DNA of 64,000 bases from the NCBI RefSeq assembly GCF_021869535.1, contig NW_026262679.1, positions 79,047,143-79,111,142 on the forward strand, read 5' to 3'. The notes beneath the pieces are model-generated. The model did not search any database. It saw only the letters and a program-made list of their open reading frames with translations, and was not told where the DNA came from. Each line of letters begins with the position of its first letter. Position 1 is the stretch's first letter. This document shows positions 45,901 to 55,314 of the stretch, piece by piece. A program made the position numbers and the translations under genes. This DNA comes from Mytilus californianus (Eukaryota; Mollusca; Bivalvia; Mytilida; Mytilidae).

Positions 45901-48900
45901 TGGATATTTAATCAACTTAGGTTTCCAAAATTTTGTACATTTGAAAAGAAACGTCTTTCATGACAAATATATCAATTATTATTATAAAAATAAACCTGTT
46001 TCACGCTAAATTATAGTATCTGAAAAAAATATATACTGTAATTTTCTTCAGAACTATTGCATAAAAATAATTGCGAAGTACTGTTGTACGTTGTAAAAAT
46101 TCACCAAAGATACCGGGCTTATAATTTGGTTCACTAGACACATGTTTCTTCTACATCATTGGTCCTCGAAAAAAACAACAGTTGTAAGGCTAAATCAAAT
46201 ACGACTCGGGATCAACAGTCCAGTTACCATACGTGGTAAAATGTTTATGCAAACACTTTGGGCCTAAAATATGAAATGGGACGAGCCCTTGCCTGATCAT
46301 AGTGCATTTGTCTTTCTGTGATATTGAAGAAGTCTATATTTGTTATTTGGTTGCTTTCTTATTTACTTTCATCACATAACTCGTTTTGTTCATATCTAAT
46401 TTGCAGATTTATTGACGAATCTTTAAGATGGCTCCTTGCAAATGGAAAAACAGATAAGGCAATGAAAATAATAAAGAAAGCGGCATCATGGAACAATCAA
46501 AGTTATGAGTCTGTAATGAAATCAGTAGAAAAGAAAAATCTGCTTATACCAAAAGAACATATCATACATCCACCAGAAAATCAGGAATCAATCAGCAAAG
46601 TTGAATCGTGTGTTAGTAATGGAACAACAGAATTGGACCATACAGTCCATAGATACTCGGTTATCACTGTTTTAAAGCATAAAAGAATTCTGATCACATC
46701 ATTATTATTGTGGGTAATATGGTAAGATTTACATACCTGCTTTTATACACCTTTACTACGAAGATGAAAAAATGAAAGTTATCTATCAATTTCCTTTGAT
46801 GAATAGCTGAAATTTATTTGACATTGTATATAACCATAATTTTTAGTATATTATTCTTTTATGGTTAAATTATATGTTACTAATTTGTGTTGTTTATCAT
46901 TATTTATTTAAATCTATAACTGTAATTGATCTGTTGATCTTTAAATTCAATATTTTGCTGATATCGTATTATTTGTCATGCTACTAATATATGTAACCAA
47001 CAATACACGCTTGATAAGGCCAAACATAAAAGTCCATAATGGACTTAATGTTACTGAAATTTTATAAAAGTCTGTGTGTATGTTCTACTATAAAAAAAAA
47101 ACTCACGAGATAATTCTATATTAATGCAATACAAATTACTTTTAATTTTTAGTTTTCTATGTAGTGTTTTATGGATTTGTTCGTCTTTTCGTCGTTTTTC
47201 CAATTTTGACATGGCGTTGTCAGTTTTTCTTCGACTTATGAGTTTTGATTTCCCCCTTTATTAAATCGTCATTCGGTTGAACCTTTTAAATTACCTTTTT
47301 TACATCTTTTTTTGCTATTTCTAAAATAAAAATTCATTGAATTGTTATGTAACTATTAATCTAAACTTTGAATGAACTGTTTTATTATAAAGAGTCAATA
47401 GTAGTTTCGTATGCACAAATTTCTAAACACATGCAAAATGTTCATCTTTACATTATGATATTGCTACATAAGTTTTCATTTTATGTACAATAACGTATTG
47501 TTATGTTTTTTCTTTTTGTAAAAGGATAACAAATACTCTGACTTATTACGGACTGATGCTTACGACATCAAGACTTGCTGGAGACAGATATGTGAACAAC
47601 ATATTAGCCGCTCTTTCGGAAATTCCAGCCACATTCGTCCAACAGATTAGTATCAACAGGTTAGTATTATGAAGCTTTATTTTAAAAGTCCTTCAATATA
47701 GCATAGAATAAATATACATGTTCAATTATTCAGGACCTTCCCTTAATAATATCATAACAAGTTCTTGTATTTCTTTCAAATTTCTTTCTCGTTTTAAAGA
47801 ATCACTATTCATAAATGGTTATACATACGTGTACAAATGAAACCATGATCATGACCTTGTCCTTTGACCTTAAACTTTGATGTCAGTTAATTTGCATATT
47901 GTAAAAGATAGAAAAAATGAAAAGTAAATGATGGAAAATACATTACATTGAATTATATATAAAAATATAACCACCTTTTGGAATGTTGACGTAATTGTCA
48001 CAACTTAAAAGTCAGGAAAGGAACAAAAAAAAAAAATTAAAGGATATCTAGGAGATAGTGTCTTGTGATTTTACCGAAGATAAACAGTAAGAGATGCAGA
48101 ACATATCAAATAAGGTAGAATGCTTGTGGTATTCATGCACAGCTATTAATTTTGACAGACGAGCTACTTATAAATATAGAAAATCAATTAATAGAATGAT
48201 TGAAATAAAAAAAACTTGGATGTGTTAAACCAAAACATAAACTAGTAGCCATGCCAGCTGTTTTCATACTAAATGTTCTAGAAGATATCAGAACTGAGAA
48301 AAAAATGAATAAACAAAAATACCGAACTTTAAGGTAAATTCAAGCATGGGTAGTCCATAAAACCTGATAAAAACAAACGAGCTACTATATCAACCAACAA
48401 CTGTCATATTCCTGACTTGGTACAGATGAAGAAGAAATTATGTCTTTTAATTCGTGTCCTTGTCACATGATTTTTCCACGACTCCTAAAATTGGAAACAA
48501 TTATTACAATAACTGAAGAAAAAGAAAGGTAGACAGGGAGGAATGATTTGCTCTCTAAGCCTTAATTATAAGCCTGGTATCTTTAATGAGTGTTTCCTCT
48601 GTTTTCACCGACAACTCCTTAATAAGACCATCATTGAATGTTCGGTGAAAAAATCGTAGGTAAAAAAGGAATGAACAAAGTTACCGAATCCAAGGTAAAT
48701 TAAAATAGGGGAAGTCCATATAAATTGACAAAATCAAACGTTCGACTTTATAAACCAACGGAATGATTGGAAAACAACTGTCATATTCCTGGCTTGGAAC
48801 AAGCATTTTCCAGAGTGAATATCGTACCGGAAAAAAACTTTTAAATTGTTCTTTTGCAATTGTATCATTTACTTGTTTGTTTCTCTTTATCAGAATAGGA

Positions 48901-51189
48901 CGACGATATGTGTTAGTAATGTTTCATAGTTTTGCTGGTGTAACATTGATACTGGCCACAGTTTGTTTCACATACTCAGGTGTGTACTATATGTAAAACA
49001 AAATGTTCGTGCATAATCAACAATAAATATTGTCATCTGAAGGAAGTATTCCCCTTCCCTTATCTTTTCAGCAGTACTGTAGACATTCTCGGATTAAATC
49101 AAGCAGATTTACCAGAAAACTGCTTGATTGATAACACTGACATAGAAACAGAAGCTTATATTATACGTTTTGTTTATTGCGTAGTTGAATTGATTCACTA
49201 CTATTCGTTCATGTTCAGAAGAAAATAACCAATCCTAATTGTTTTAACGACTTATATTTACTATACTATATATTTTTAAAACAAAAAGTGCACTGTATTC
49301 CTATTGATTTATTTTTAGGTACATACTACTGGCTGAAACACTTTTCAACATTTTTCTCTATATTTGGAAGATTTTCTGCAGCTGGTTCTTTTAGCAGCAT
49401 ATTCCTTTACACGCCAGAGTTATATCCTACGAACTTAAGGTATGAAAGAAAATTAAAAAAATATTTCTAATATAAAATAGAAGAAATGATTAGAATGATT
49501 GACTGTGGATTAAAACAGCCTCTGATATTTGTCTAAAATGAATTTAAAAAGAATAGTGACTAAACGACGATATCGAAATTTACATTCCAGTCCTCGTACT
49601 GATTAAAAAGGAAATCTGAAGAAGGGATAATAAAAAGAAACTTTTTATTTTGCTTCAAACTGTATCAAAGTGATCTAATATTAATTTTTTTTTAATACAA
49701 GACGCAGTAATTGAGTAAAAATAGTAAGTTAAGTATACACTTTATCAATATGTAAACTAAACCCCCCAAAAGACTGGAAGGACAATTCTTATTCGTGTTT
49801 GCTAATATTATTCCATGAAAGCATAGGATTGTGTTTAAAATATACTTTTTAGAGATCAAATTTCTGCAACTTGAATTGTACTTTGTGTTTTTTTTATATT
49901 AAATTAGAAAAAGCTTTGATTAAATTATGATGGATGGAGTATCCCTATTGTCAAAGTTATTCAAGTAATGGAAACAAAATTTTCATTAAACTCTGAAAAA
50001 TCACTGCAAACGTGTTAATATATCGAACCAAGCTTGAAAGTGCACTCCGTAAAAAGGAGTTATCGTTAAAGCAACATGAAGGAAAGTAAAATTTCAAAAT
50101 TAAAGTTAAAGTTCTCCTGTTTGTCATAAATTTTTAAATGAAGATTACCATGAGTAATTCTAAAATTGGGTACTAAAGAGGAAATTTTGGCCAAATTATT
50201 ATAAGTATGAACCAATTTTAATCACTTTGTTTTGTTGAATATAGGAATGTTGGACTAGGTATGGCATCAACTGTATCTAGAATAGGATCAATGATATCCC
50301 CATTTGCTGCTACTTTGGTAAGAACATTGAATGTTACTTTCGAGCATCATATCTTTTAATTTGATACCGTTAAATTCAATACAGAAACAAATCATAGAAT
50401 GCAAACCTGGGACAACATATTGCACACATAGATATGTGCACAACGAAAACAAACAGTTTATTGCATTGCCTGTTCTAAATGAATCAACGGTCATTAATTT
50501 TATTGTTTAAACTTTTTATGTGTCACTGTCAACAACAGACAATTTAGATGATAGAAAAGGAAACATTATGGGAAATACAAGCTTCATACGAATACTGAAA
50601 TTATTTTCGCTGAGTTTCTACATAAAACAGTAAGAGCCAATTTTAATGCAAATCGTTTCTTATGCCGTCTGTTAAACTACTTCAACTATCAAAGTACTTT
50701 CCGTTTGAATTGTTTTGTTTTCTGGCAAAATGTCCTTAATGTTCCTAAACCCAAAAAGGCATACCCTATGCTGAAATTGTTTTTTACTTGTCATGCTGGA
50801 TATAAGTTTTAAACAGACAATTGAAATTTCTATTATTATCAGCTTTGTGCACATCTTGTTTCTGTTTTCTTCTTATATTATCTTTTTCTTCTACCAAGGA
50901 AAATATTCCTGATTTTGAACAGGCACCAAAAATGTTGTTGGTGTAAAACATGATTTAGATGTTGTTTTTTTTAAACTTTCAGGCTGATCATGTATTTTGG
51001 GGACCAGCTATAATCTTTGCTTTGCTGAACATAATTTGTACAATAATTCTGTTGACCTTGCCTGAAACAATGGGACGTGAGCTACCAACAACTGTAGAAG
51101 AGATGAAATCATGGGTCAAAGATAAAAAGGGAATATTTGACATCAGACGACCAAAGCATTATCTTAAGGAAAATAAACAACATAGATAA
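27823..51189 (+). CDS. SLC22-like organic ion transporter, gene B (10 coding exons, 574 aa)
   Basis: Second predicted SLC22-type major facilitator, tandem and same-strand with gene A. Joined exons: 27823-27958, 40403-40620, 44229-44459, 45633-45835, 46407-46721, 47525-47659, 48894-48979, 49319-49439, 50245-50317, 50983-51189 (1725 nt with stop). All borders are GT/AG and every phase equals that of gene A. Hallmarks: TVTEWDLVC, SPLSDRFGRKP, RLLIGTFQG, DESLRWLLANGKTDKA, LYTPELYPTNLRN, LPETMGRELPTTVEEMKSW. The start MDPGTDVDHVLQSLG is compact and looks like a true N-terminus. Intron 1 (12.4 kb) carries an antisense LRAT-like gene and many repeats. The substrate is unknown. Confidence 0.9.
28620..29690 (+). 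repeat. Internally repeated element with GTCGTCC-rich part in gene B intron 1
   Basis: Two related halves start ACTCACCTAACCATAAGGTT (28631) and GCTCAGTTTACCATAAGGGT (28998); each continues with a GGCG(A/T)..GTC segment, GGAAACCGCTATAGAAAGAG / GAAAACCGCTATATAAAAAG and GTTGAGATCTA. A shorter unit GACTCCTTAATGGAGTTATT recurs in the second half. The inverse of its start (GACGACGACGATGGACGCCA) lies at 31794-31813. Confidence 0.5.
30548..31177 (+). repeat. Inverted repeat arm 1 (coding-like family K)
   Basis: About 630 bp that match 34003-34622 in reverse at roughly 80-90% by eye. In its plus-strand frame it reads EYVSFFSVQYIIWCKKISKR, QFDSF, then PRVKNSKLVKIRLGRRPFSD and EGQSDDYFALDF. The same peptide can be read in arm 2 (DYVSVFSVQYIIWCKQLSKR, QFDTF ... 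PRVKNSNSKLVKITLEKRTF, EGKSDDYFALDF and stop), so the arms descend from a coding sequence. I do not recognise the protein. Confidence 0.65.
31190..31830 (-). repeat. Dispersed repeat with tandem halves, between arm 1 and the LRAT-like gene
   Basis: TAACTTATATAAGGG(G/A)TCAA occurs at 31196 and 31328 with similar flanks; then GGGGCAATAACTCCAAAATT and the GACGACGACGATGGACGCCA end. Typical multi-copy character; no coding content. Confidence 0.45.
32725..33411 (-). CDS. LRAT-like gene, second frame (Cys box of domain 1 and whole domain 2)
   Basis: 228-codon frame whose ATG overlaps the previous stop as ATGA. Residues 30-39 carry the Cys box NNCEHFATWC; residues 109-213 form a second LRAT-like unit with H123 and H143 but Ser206 instead of Cys. 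It is a complete open frame of good length with no internal stop, which argues against old decay. There is no C-terminal membrane helix of the kind seen in vertebrate LRAT/PLAAT proteins. Confidence 0.65.
   Translation of the reverse strand: MKVMVYKYSKKIKHFSPERSRSDFKYDVKNNCEHFATWCVTGKSLNLQVRKIRMVLRLFLNRGFQGISDEALRNKIQYAYGMLCKPCFKRNEILLRVEKQPINSAGDVKIGDIITYTYYRCWHSAVVLEILSHDRSLQCIIAHYAFRGLHRHRKIREETLQIRFDGSVKVTNFPKKCYNVYDSEDVVKRVRSRIGEQRYAHFSNDSSHYARWCKLKLYKTVTIENGNC
33408..33936 (-). CDS. LRAT-like gene, first frame (first half of LRAT domain 1)
   Basis: The open frame runs from a splice acceptor at 33937 through ATG 33833 to TGA 33408-33410. About 34 residues before the ATG are also open (RSKQYKCENCVNNYELRDS and onward), so the exon may be internal. 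The N-terminal third is hydrophilic and low in complexity; the LRAT part starts at GDEIQMGDHIKF (about residue 67 of the ATG form) and carries both catalytic histidines. Confidence 0.6.
33411..33422 (-). other. TTTAAAA slippery-type heptamer at the LRAT frame break
   Basis: Zero-frame reading is AAT TTA AAA AGA TGA; the last T of AAT plus TTA and AAA forms a canonical X XXY YYZ heptamer two codons before the stop. Slipping back one base reads AAG ATG AAG GTG and enters the second LRAT frame. No strong stem or pseudoknot is evident in the next 100 nt. One missing A in the A5 run would give the same picture. Confidence 0.5.
34003..34900 (-). repeat. Inverted repeat arm 2 with longer 5' part (family K)
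   Basis: 34003-34622 is the inverse of arm 1. 34622-34900 extends the match towards the third copy (37785-38060). The minus strand reads MPYPREMQNLPPCATHFDEE, then several stops, then the shared DYVSVFSVQYIIWCK segment. Broken by stops and shifts. The plus-strand frame 34555-34875 is antisense to this and is not a gene. Confidence 0.6.
35993..36181 (+). pseudogene. Orphan coding-like exon or gene relic, unknown protein
   Basis: From a CCCTTCTAG acceptor-like site the frame reads QKNKRRKLDLGELFGDMDPA, RGALSLRQRHVMDESKILPT, KRLRLELEDLEDTQNIVFRF, then LF and a TAA stop. The composition (basic cluster KNKRRK, acidic/leucine-rich end) is protein-like and unlike the flanking AT-rich DNA. No start codon, no upstream exon found. 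Not recognised. Possibly a last exon of an unfound gene or a retrocopy tail. Confidence 0.35.
36590..37560. mobile_element. Possible DNA element bounded by inverted TTTGCGCCA clusters
   Basis: Left cluster 36610-36715 has about four (T)TTGCGCCA or CGCCAAAAATG motifs; right cluster 37425-37525 has four of the reverse, TGGCGCAAA. Outside these, AGAAATCC (left) and its reverse complement GGATTTCT (right), then AACACTTAA and its reverse, are also inverted. A TTAA sits at both outer edges. The ends and duplication are less clear than in the two elements above. Confidence 0.5.
37125..37265 (+). repeat. SINE-like element, 5'-truncated copy
   Basis: GATTGTCAGTTTTCCTAGCG, GGTCGGGGTGGTTCTCTCCA, CTCCGGCTTCCGTCACCAAG and a (CAAT)n tail at 37245-37262. 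It matches the body of 52235-52465. It lies within the possible DNA element 36590-37560. Confidence 0.5.
37785..38270 (+). repeat. Third copy of family K, degraded
   Basis: Plus strand reads MPCPREMLNLTSSATHYI, then broken sequence, then TGYWGRMLYSREIDYVSVPS and VQHIIKCLKISKK. It lines up with both the 5' extension of arm 2 and the 5' half of arm 1, and lies in the same orientation as arm 1. Confidence 0.55.
39060..39190 (+). repeat. Dispersed repeat (CATCAG...AACGCTCA family)
   Basis: TTCTGGGTTCACCTCATCAG then TAACGCTCAACGCCAAATAT. A relative lies at 44045-44165 (TTTCTGGATTTACCTTCATC, GAAACGCTCAAAGCCAAAAA), just before gene B exon 3. Confidence 0.5.
39440..40240 (+). mobile_element. Retroelement copy with internal deletion (family R1, copy 3)
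   Basis: Plus-strand copy of the same element: degraded YIDD region (39500), DLHLEIDNEGRLKTKLYDKR (39610-39670), a DNFP-like stretch, then a deletion and the shared 3' tail (CATGGCGTTGTCAGTTTATT at 40150). Ends just upstream of gene B exon 2; its frames at 39988-40248 are not genes. Confidence 0.65.
40403..40620 (+). CDS. Gene B exon 2 (extracellular loop)
   Basis: Acceptor TGCTTGCAG, donor GAG|GTAAAC. Encodes YRPGYNCKSINETELIQHKY and onward to YEIPKDRSTVTE; cysteines and sequons (NET, NDT) are placed as in the SLC22 large loop. It is separated from exon 1 by 12.4 kb, but phase and homology to gene A exon 2 support the join. Confidence 0.85.
41520..41960 (+). mobile_element. Retroelement 3' part (family R1, copy 4)
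   Basis: Starts in the HHELVDRYGI-like coding end (GACGCCATCACGAGTTGGTT at 41570) and runs through the shared tail to TCTTTCGTCCCTCTC. 5'-truncated. Intron 2 of gene B. Confidence 0.6.
43520..43690 (-). mobile_element. R1 3'-tail fragment, reverse
   Basis: AAAGAGAGGCGAAAGATACC, AACTCATAAGTAGAAAATAA and CCATGGCTAAAAAAAG match the R1 tail in reverse. In intron 2 of gene B. Confidence 0.5.
44229..44459 (+). CDS. Gene B exon 3 (TM2-TM3, MFS motif)
   Basis: Acceptor ATTTATAG, donor GGA|GTAAGT; 231 nt. Encodes WDLVCEGSARSEFAQT, SPLSDRFGRKP and YRLLIGTFQG. Confidence 0.92.
45633..45835 (+). CDS. Gene B exon 4 (TM4-TM6)
   Basis: Acceptor TTATATCAG, donor TT|GTAAGT; 203 nt. Encodes GSVMTGTTLCVEILPTEFRH, then RGEG and two hydrophobic segments ending HVIFDWL. 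Confidence 0.92.
46407..46721 (+). CDS. Gene B exon 5 (central cytoplasmic loop)
   Basis: Acceptor AATTTGCAG, donor TG|GTAAGA; 315 nt. Encodes FIDESLRWLLANGKTDKAMK, a hydrophilic loop and the start of TM7 (HKRILITSLLLWVIW). Confidence 0.92.
47525..47659 (+). CDS. Gene B exon 6 (TM7-TM8)
   Basis: Acceptor TTTTTGTAAAAG (purine-rich just before the AG, hence weak), donor AG|GTTAGT; 135 nt. Encodes ITNTLTYYGLMLTTSRLAGD through QQISINR. Confidence 0.9.
48660..48815 (+). repeat. Dispersed repeat M3, directly upstream of gene B exon 7
   Basis: TTACCGAATCCAAGGTAAAT, CATATAAATTGACAAAATCA, AACTGTCATATTCCTGGCTT. A second copy sits at 48305-48430. The 48763-48996 frame merges this repeat with exon 7 and is not a separate gene. 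Confidence 0.55.
48894..48979 (+). CDS. Gene B exon 7 (TM9)
   Basis: Acceptor CTTTATCAG, donor G|GTGTGT; 86 nt. Encodes IGRRYVLVMFHSFAGVTLIL, then ATVCFTYS. Confidence 0.9.
49319..49439 (+). CDS. Gene B exon 8 (TM10)
   Basis: Acceptor ATTTTTAG, donor AG|GTATGA; 121 nt. Encodes GTYYWLKHFSTFFSIFGRFS, then SSIFLYTPELYPTNLR. Confidence 0.9.
50245..50317 (+). CDS. Gene B exon 9 (TM11)
   Basis: Acceptor TGAATATAG, donor TTG|GTAAGA; 73 nt. Encodes RNVGLGMASTVSRIGSMISP, then FAATL. Unlike gene A, there is no decoy-acceptor array upstream. Confidence 0.9.
50983..51189 (+). CDS. Gene B exon 10 (TM12 and tail)
   Basis: Acceptor AAACTTTCAG. Encodes ADHVFWGPAIIFALLNIICT, LPETMGRELPTTVEEMKSW and a basic tail ending ENKQHR, with a TAA stop. 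No canonical poly(A) signal was found close by. Confidence 0.9.
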   Translation, partial: ADHVFWGPAIIFALLNIICTIILLTLPETMGRELPTTVEEMKSWVKDKKGIFDIRRPKHYLKENKQHR

Positions 51190-51574
51190 AAAAACAAAAA
51201 GATAAAAAATTTCAAATTATATGTCACTTTCAATTATATTATTGTAAATTTTCAACAAAACTCTTTCCTTTATATGATAAGTTGTTCCCTTGATATCGAA
51301 TTTAAAAAAAACATAAATGTCCTTGTTCTTTTAAAAACAAACAGCGAGATTTAAGTTGTGTTGTGGCGTTTTTCTTTTAAAGATCAAAAGAAAATGTCTT
51401 ATGGTTTCTATGTGATGTGATAGACTCCATTAGTTTCGTTTCAGATATTCAACGTCACGTAATGGTCTTGAACAAAGCAACCTTCATTTTACGCTATTTA
51501 ACAAACAAAAAAATGATATTTCATCTTCGAACTGGCAACTTTTCACTTAAATTTACGACTAAAGAAATATTATT

Positions 51575-51830
51575 ATACCCCGCTTTAAAAAAAGTGGGGT
51601 ATACTGTTTTACCTCTGTCCGTCCGTCCGTCCATCCGTCCATCCGTCCGTCCGTCCATCCGTCCCATGAATATTTTTCGTCGCATCTTTCTCAGAAACTA
51701 CATCATAAGGATTTCTGAAATTTGGTTTCAGGGTTTATATAAGTCAGCTATACCGTGTGATGCGTTTTCAGATTCATCACTCAACAACTTCCTGGGCGGG
51801 CGGGGTATCATCAGTCAGCAGTAGCTCGCC
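51575..51830 (+). repeat. GTCC-rich dispersed repeat downstream of gene B
   Basis: TACCCCGCTTTAAAAAAAGT, GGGGTATACTGTTTTACCTC and a CCGTCCGT/CCATCCGT array to 51665. The 51417-51824 frame (repetitive SVRPSIRP) is this repeat, not a gene. Confidence 0.6.
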
Positions 51831-52234
51831 GTTTCACATGTTTTGTTCTCTATTGATGATTTGCCTGCTTTTGACGGTGATGTTTGCTATGCCCGTGTCT
51901 TAAGTGACGTATAAGTTTCAATGAACGTAATATATGTATAACTGTTTAATTATTTAATTAGGGATTTCATGACCTCAAACTTCCATTTTTTCCCTAGATA
52001 CAAATATTTGGCCTCATCACATTTTCCACCATAGCAGACGTTCGTGCTTTCTCTCTCACTGCTTATGTCATCTTACCTCTAAATCCCTTGGAGATGTACT
52101 GTTTGTATTTTAGTTTGCGGAGACCTGGTTTATTTATGAGTTGTAATTTAGCTCTGAACTAGATTTCAGTAACTGTCAGTAATCTTAGATCGATTCTTTG
52201 TGTCTTTTGTCTTTTTGTCTATCCGTTCTCAGTA

Positions 52235-52465
52235 CTGTTCCAACTACTGTATCACTAGACTGCCAACACTGGGATTGTGATGTCGAATCTCGCATGTGGC
52301 AGGTGCGTTCGGCTCCAATCTTAATTGACTAGGATTGTCGGTTTTCCTACCAAAGGTCGGTGGTTTTCTCCGAGCACTATGGCTTCCTCCACCAATAAAA
52401 TAACTGACTGCAACGAAATAACCAATATTGCTGAAAGTGGCCTTAAAACGCCAATCAATCAATAA
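52235..52465 (+). repeat. SINE-like element with tRNA-type B box and CAAT tail
   Basis: Head GGGATTGTGATGTCGAATCT includes a B-box-like GTCGAATC; the body has GGTTTTCTCCGAGCACTATG and CTTCCTCCACCAATAAAATA; the 3' end is CAATCAATCAATAAAT. It splits an M1-type repeat (52120-52230 and 52475-52560). A shorter copy lies at 37125-37265. Confidence 0.5.
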
Positions 52466-52919
52466 ATCTACTGATCTGACGATTCAAGACCTTTGCAACT
52501 ACTAATTTTTACATATTGTTCCTATGTTGTGCTGTTACACAATGAATGTGGTTTTTAATTTGATAGATGCTTTTGTTCTTTTTTGTAAATAATTGTTTGT
52601 TTTGATATTGTAACACAGTGATGACTGCTGTACCCATATTTTGACTATTTTATTTATAATGTCTGTTTTGTTCACGCATCGTTGTAAATATAACGGAATT
52701 TGATAAGACTGTCGTACAAGTGAGAGGTTTAGCGCTATAAAACCAGGTTCAATCCACCATTTTCTACATTTGAAAATGCCTGTACCAAGTCAGGAATATG
52801 ACAGTTGTTGTCCATTCGTTTGATGTGTTTTGTCATTTGATTTTGCCATGTGATTAGGGACTTTCCGATTGAATTTTCCTCGGAGTTCAGTATTTTTGTG
52901 ATTTTACTTTTTACACCAT

Positions 52920-53245
52920 TGTCTCAGGTGATGCGGGGGTTATATTTAACCCGCAATTCTTAATGTTTTTGTTTCAAGCCAGGAGCCTGTAATCCAGTAG
53001 TTGTCGCTGATTGCTGTTTGTCATAATTGTTTTTGATTTATTGTTTTAGTATAAATCAGTGCGTTGGTTTTCTAGTTTGAATTGTTTCAAATTATGTTAA
53101 ACCGAGATATATTACAGGTTTTTTTACGGTATGAGTTTTTTCTCATTATTAAAGGCCGTATGGTGATCTGAAGTTGTTTACCTCCTTGCTCTTTGGTATC
53201 GGTGGAAACTTATCTCCCTTGCCGTTATACCATATCTCCTTTTTA
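52920..53245 (-). repeat. Dispersed repeat M1, reverse copy
   Basis: TTTAACCCGCAATTCTTAAT, CCAGGAGCCTGTAATCCAGT, TTGGTTTTCTAGTTTGAATTG, AGGCCGTATGGTGATCTGAA, TTATACCATATCTCCTTTTT. Confidence 0.55.
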
Positions 53246-55253
53246 GTAAGTAACAAAAAAGTGAAAAACACACATATAAAGCATGAAATCTATAGCATAT
53301 GATCAAGATGTAACAACAATTAAATTATATCAGGAAAATACTTTTAAAACCATGACCTAAAACAAATGATAAATAAACTGAAAGAATACTAGTATGATTT
53401 ACCTAGCCTGATTACACAAAAAATATAAAGCAGTATGATAATTTTAAAGTCTACCCATTCATTAAATAAGAAATGAGTATGCATGGTCACAACGTTGTCC
53501 TACTATTAGTCGAAGTTCATTGCAACTGATGTATCATAATAGTATCAGATATCAGTATGACATGGTAATATACACCGAATGATATCGATTGCTGTGTACA
53601 CGGCACCATTTCTTGAACTACTTTCATCATATTTGCCTGGGACGCCAAAAAATTAAGATATTTCAAACCAATGAAACCAAAAGGGCTTTAAACAGAATAT
53701 CGACACTTACCTAAGATTATCTTTGTCTAAGGTTTTGCTACCTTTGTTATTAATTGCACGATTTGGGAACAATGAAAATTATTTAAAACGATAGAACTGA
53801 GAGAAAAAGATGACCAGATATACAGGTACTTATAAACCGAAAATTAAGAATTCAATAGATTTTATTTCTCTTTACTACAAATCAGTTAAAGCCTGAAATG
53901 GATATTATTTGTACTCGACTTAACTGATTCTTACTCGACCATTCTGAATAATAGTGTATATTTTTTGTTGTCATCATCAACATAATCATTGCAAGTAAGA
54001 ATTGATAAAAACTTGTATGCGGGTAATAGCATCGTTTTCCGATCTTTCTTTCAAATTTTAAAGCAAAAGAAAGGCTGTCCGTTAAAAGTCAATATAGGTA
54101 TAATCTGCTTACATAAAATATACGGCATCAGACCACAATTATTTTGACAGTGTTCTCTTTTAAAGCCATGTAACCATAAAATGATAGGATTTTATTTCTA
54201 AATAATACCGAAGCCTTATTCCTTCCCTACTTTCACTTTGGATAAATCATGTTCAACAATAATTGTTTTAATATTTTTTTCACTAATTTCAATTTATATG
54301 CAACTTTCAGGACCACTCTAATATACCATTCAAAGACAGCAGGAGACAAATCATTGGTAAATGCCAAAGGCGTCAAAATCAAACTTTACCTTTATTTCAT
54401 GGACTTGACATTGTGTTAAAATTTCAAAAGATTCTATCAAGTGATACTTAAAATATTATCAGGAAACCAAAAATATACTTCTATTTTTAAGATTATAAAG
54501 TAGCAAAACTTTTGAACAGTGAATTACTAATGCGTCAAAATTGAACTTGACCTGTATTTTATAGATCATGGGATTGTGTTGAAATCTTTAAACCATTCGT
54601 TCGTGAATTGGTTCTTCAATTATCAACCTGAAAAAATAAAAATAAATCATATTTTTAAGATAACTAAGATAACATAACTCTTGAACGGCCAATTTCAAAA
54701 ACAATAAAATTGAACTTGACCTGTATTGAATGGTTTATGACAATATGACAAAATTTAAGATTTGAACAAGGTGTACTTTACTTATCATCCGGAAATTAAA
54801 AATGTGGCGGACGGATGAACGATGACCTACAGCTTTGCATTTTTAATGTGTTTCGAAGTTTCGATTTAAAAAAAGTAGGAGTCGTATGTTTTGTAAAACT
54901 ACACATAAAATTTCAGCTGATTTAGACACATCAAGTTTGACACCTTAAAAATCACATTTCATACACATCGTGATAAGTAAATTGAAACCATCTAGGAATG
55001 GTTTCAAAATTTGTTTATTTGTTTATAAGTTTCCCGTTTGACAGTTATTTTTCCCAAAAAAAATTAGCATAACGCTAGTTGAATCGTTACAAGTCTAAAC
55101 ATTTATGCATCACGCTATTTCAACACGCCAAGGTAACATGCAATCATATCATATTCATTGACAGCTGCTACAATTCTATAATTCAAATGTTTTAATGGTT
55201 ATGAAAAGGGTCTATGTTTTGTTGTTGGGATAATACATTGTACAATTGCAGAC

Positions 55254-55314
55254 ATGATTTTTGTTGTTCTCTTTGCAAGTTTGATTTGTTATGGAAATAT
55301 TGTGCAGTGCCATA
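55254..55314 (+). CDS. C1q gene exon 1 (signal peptide)
   Basis: ATG followed by a hydrophobic leader ending IVQCH, donor A|GTAAGT, phase 1. Too short to score as an ORF but with a strong donor and the right phase for exon 2. Confidence 0.75.

Larger units (their letters stand above)
44460..50982 (+). other. Gene B introns 3 to 9
   Basis: Introns between exons 3 and 10. Intron 4 contains an M2 reverse fragment (46100-46190), intron 5 an R1 tail (47150-47260), intron 6 two M3 copies. Introns 3, 7, 8 and 9 show only AT-rich sequence; the frames at 48980-49228, 50288-50494 and 50672-50854 have no support. Confidence 0.55.
51190..55253. other. Region between gene B and the C1q gene
   Basis: GTCC-rich repeat, an M1-type repeat split by a SINE-like element, an M3 reverse copy and an M1 reverse copy up to 53245. 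53250-55250 is AT-rich; 54330-54780 has two or three loosely similar units (TTGAACTTGACCTGTATT, AACTTTTGAAC / AACTCTTGAACG). No gene. Confidence 0.55.

Noticed and set aside
48763..48996. 77-codon frame as a separate gene
   Set aside because: It joins repeat M3 to gene B exon 7; only 48894-48979 is coding.
51417..51824. 135-codon plus-strand frame
   Set aside because: The SVRPSIRP stretch comes from a GTCC microsatellite within a dispersed repeat; no gene-like domain.
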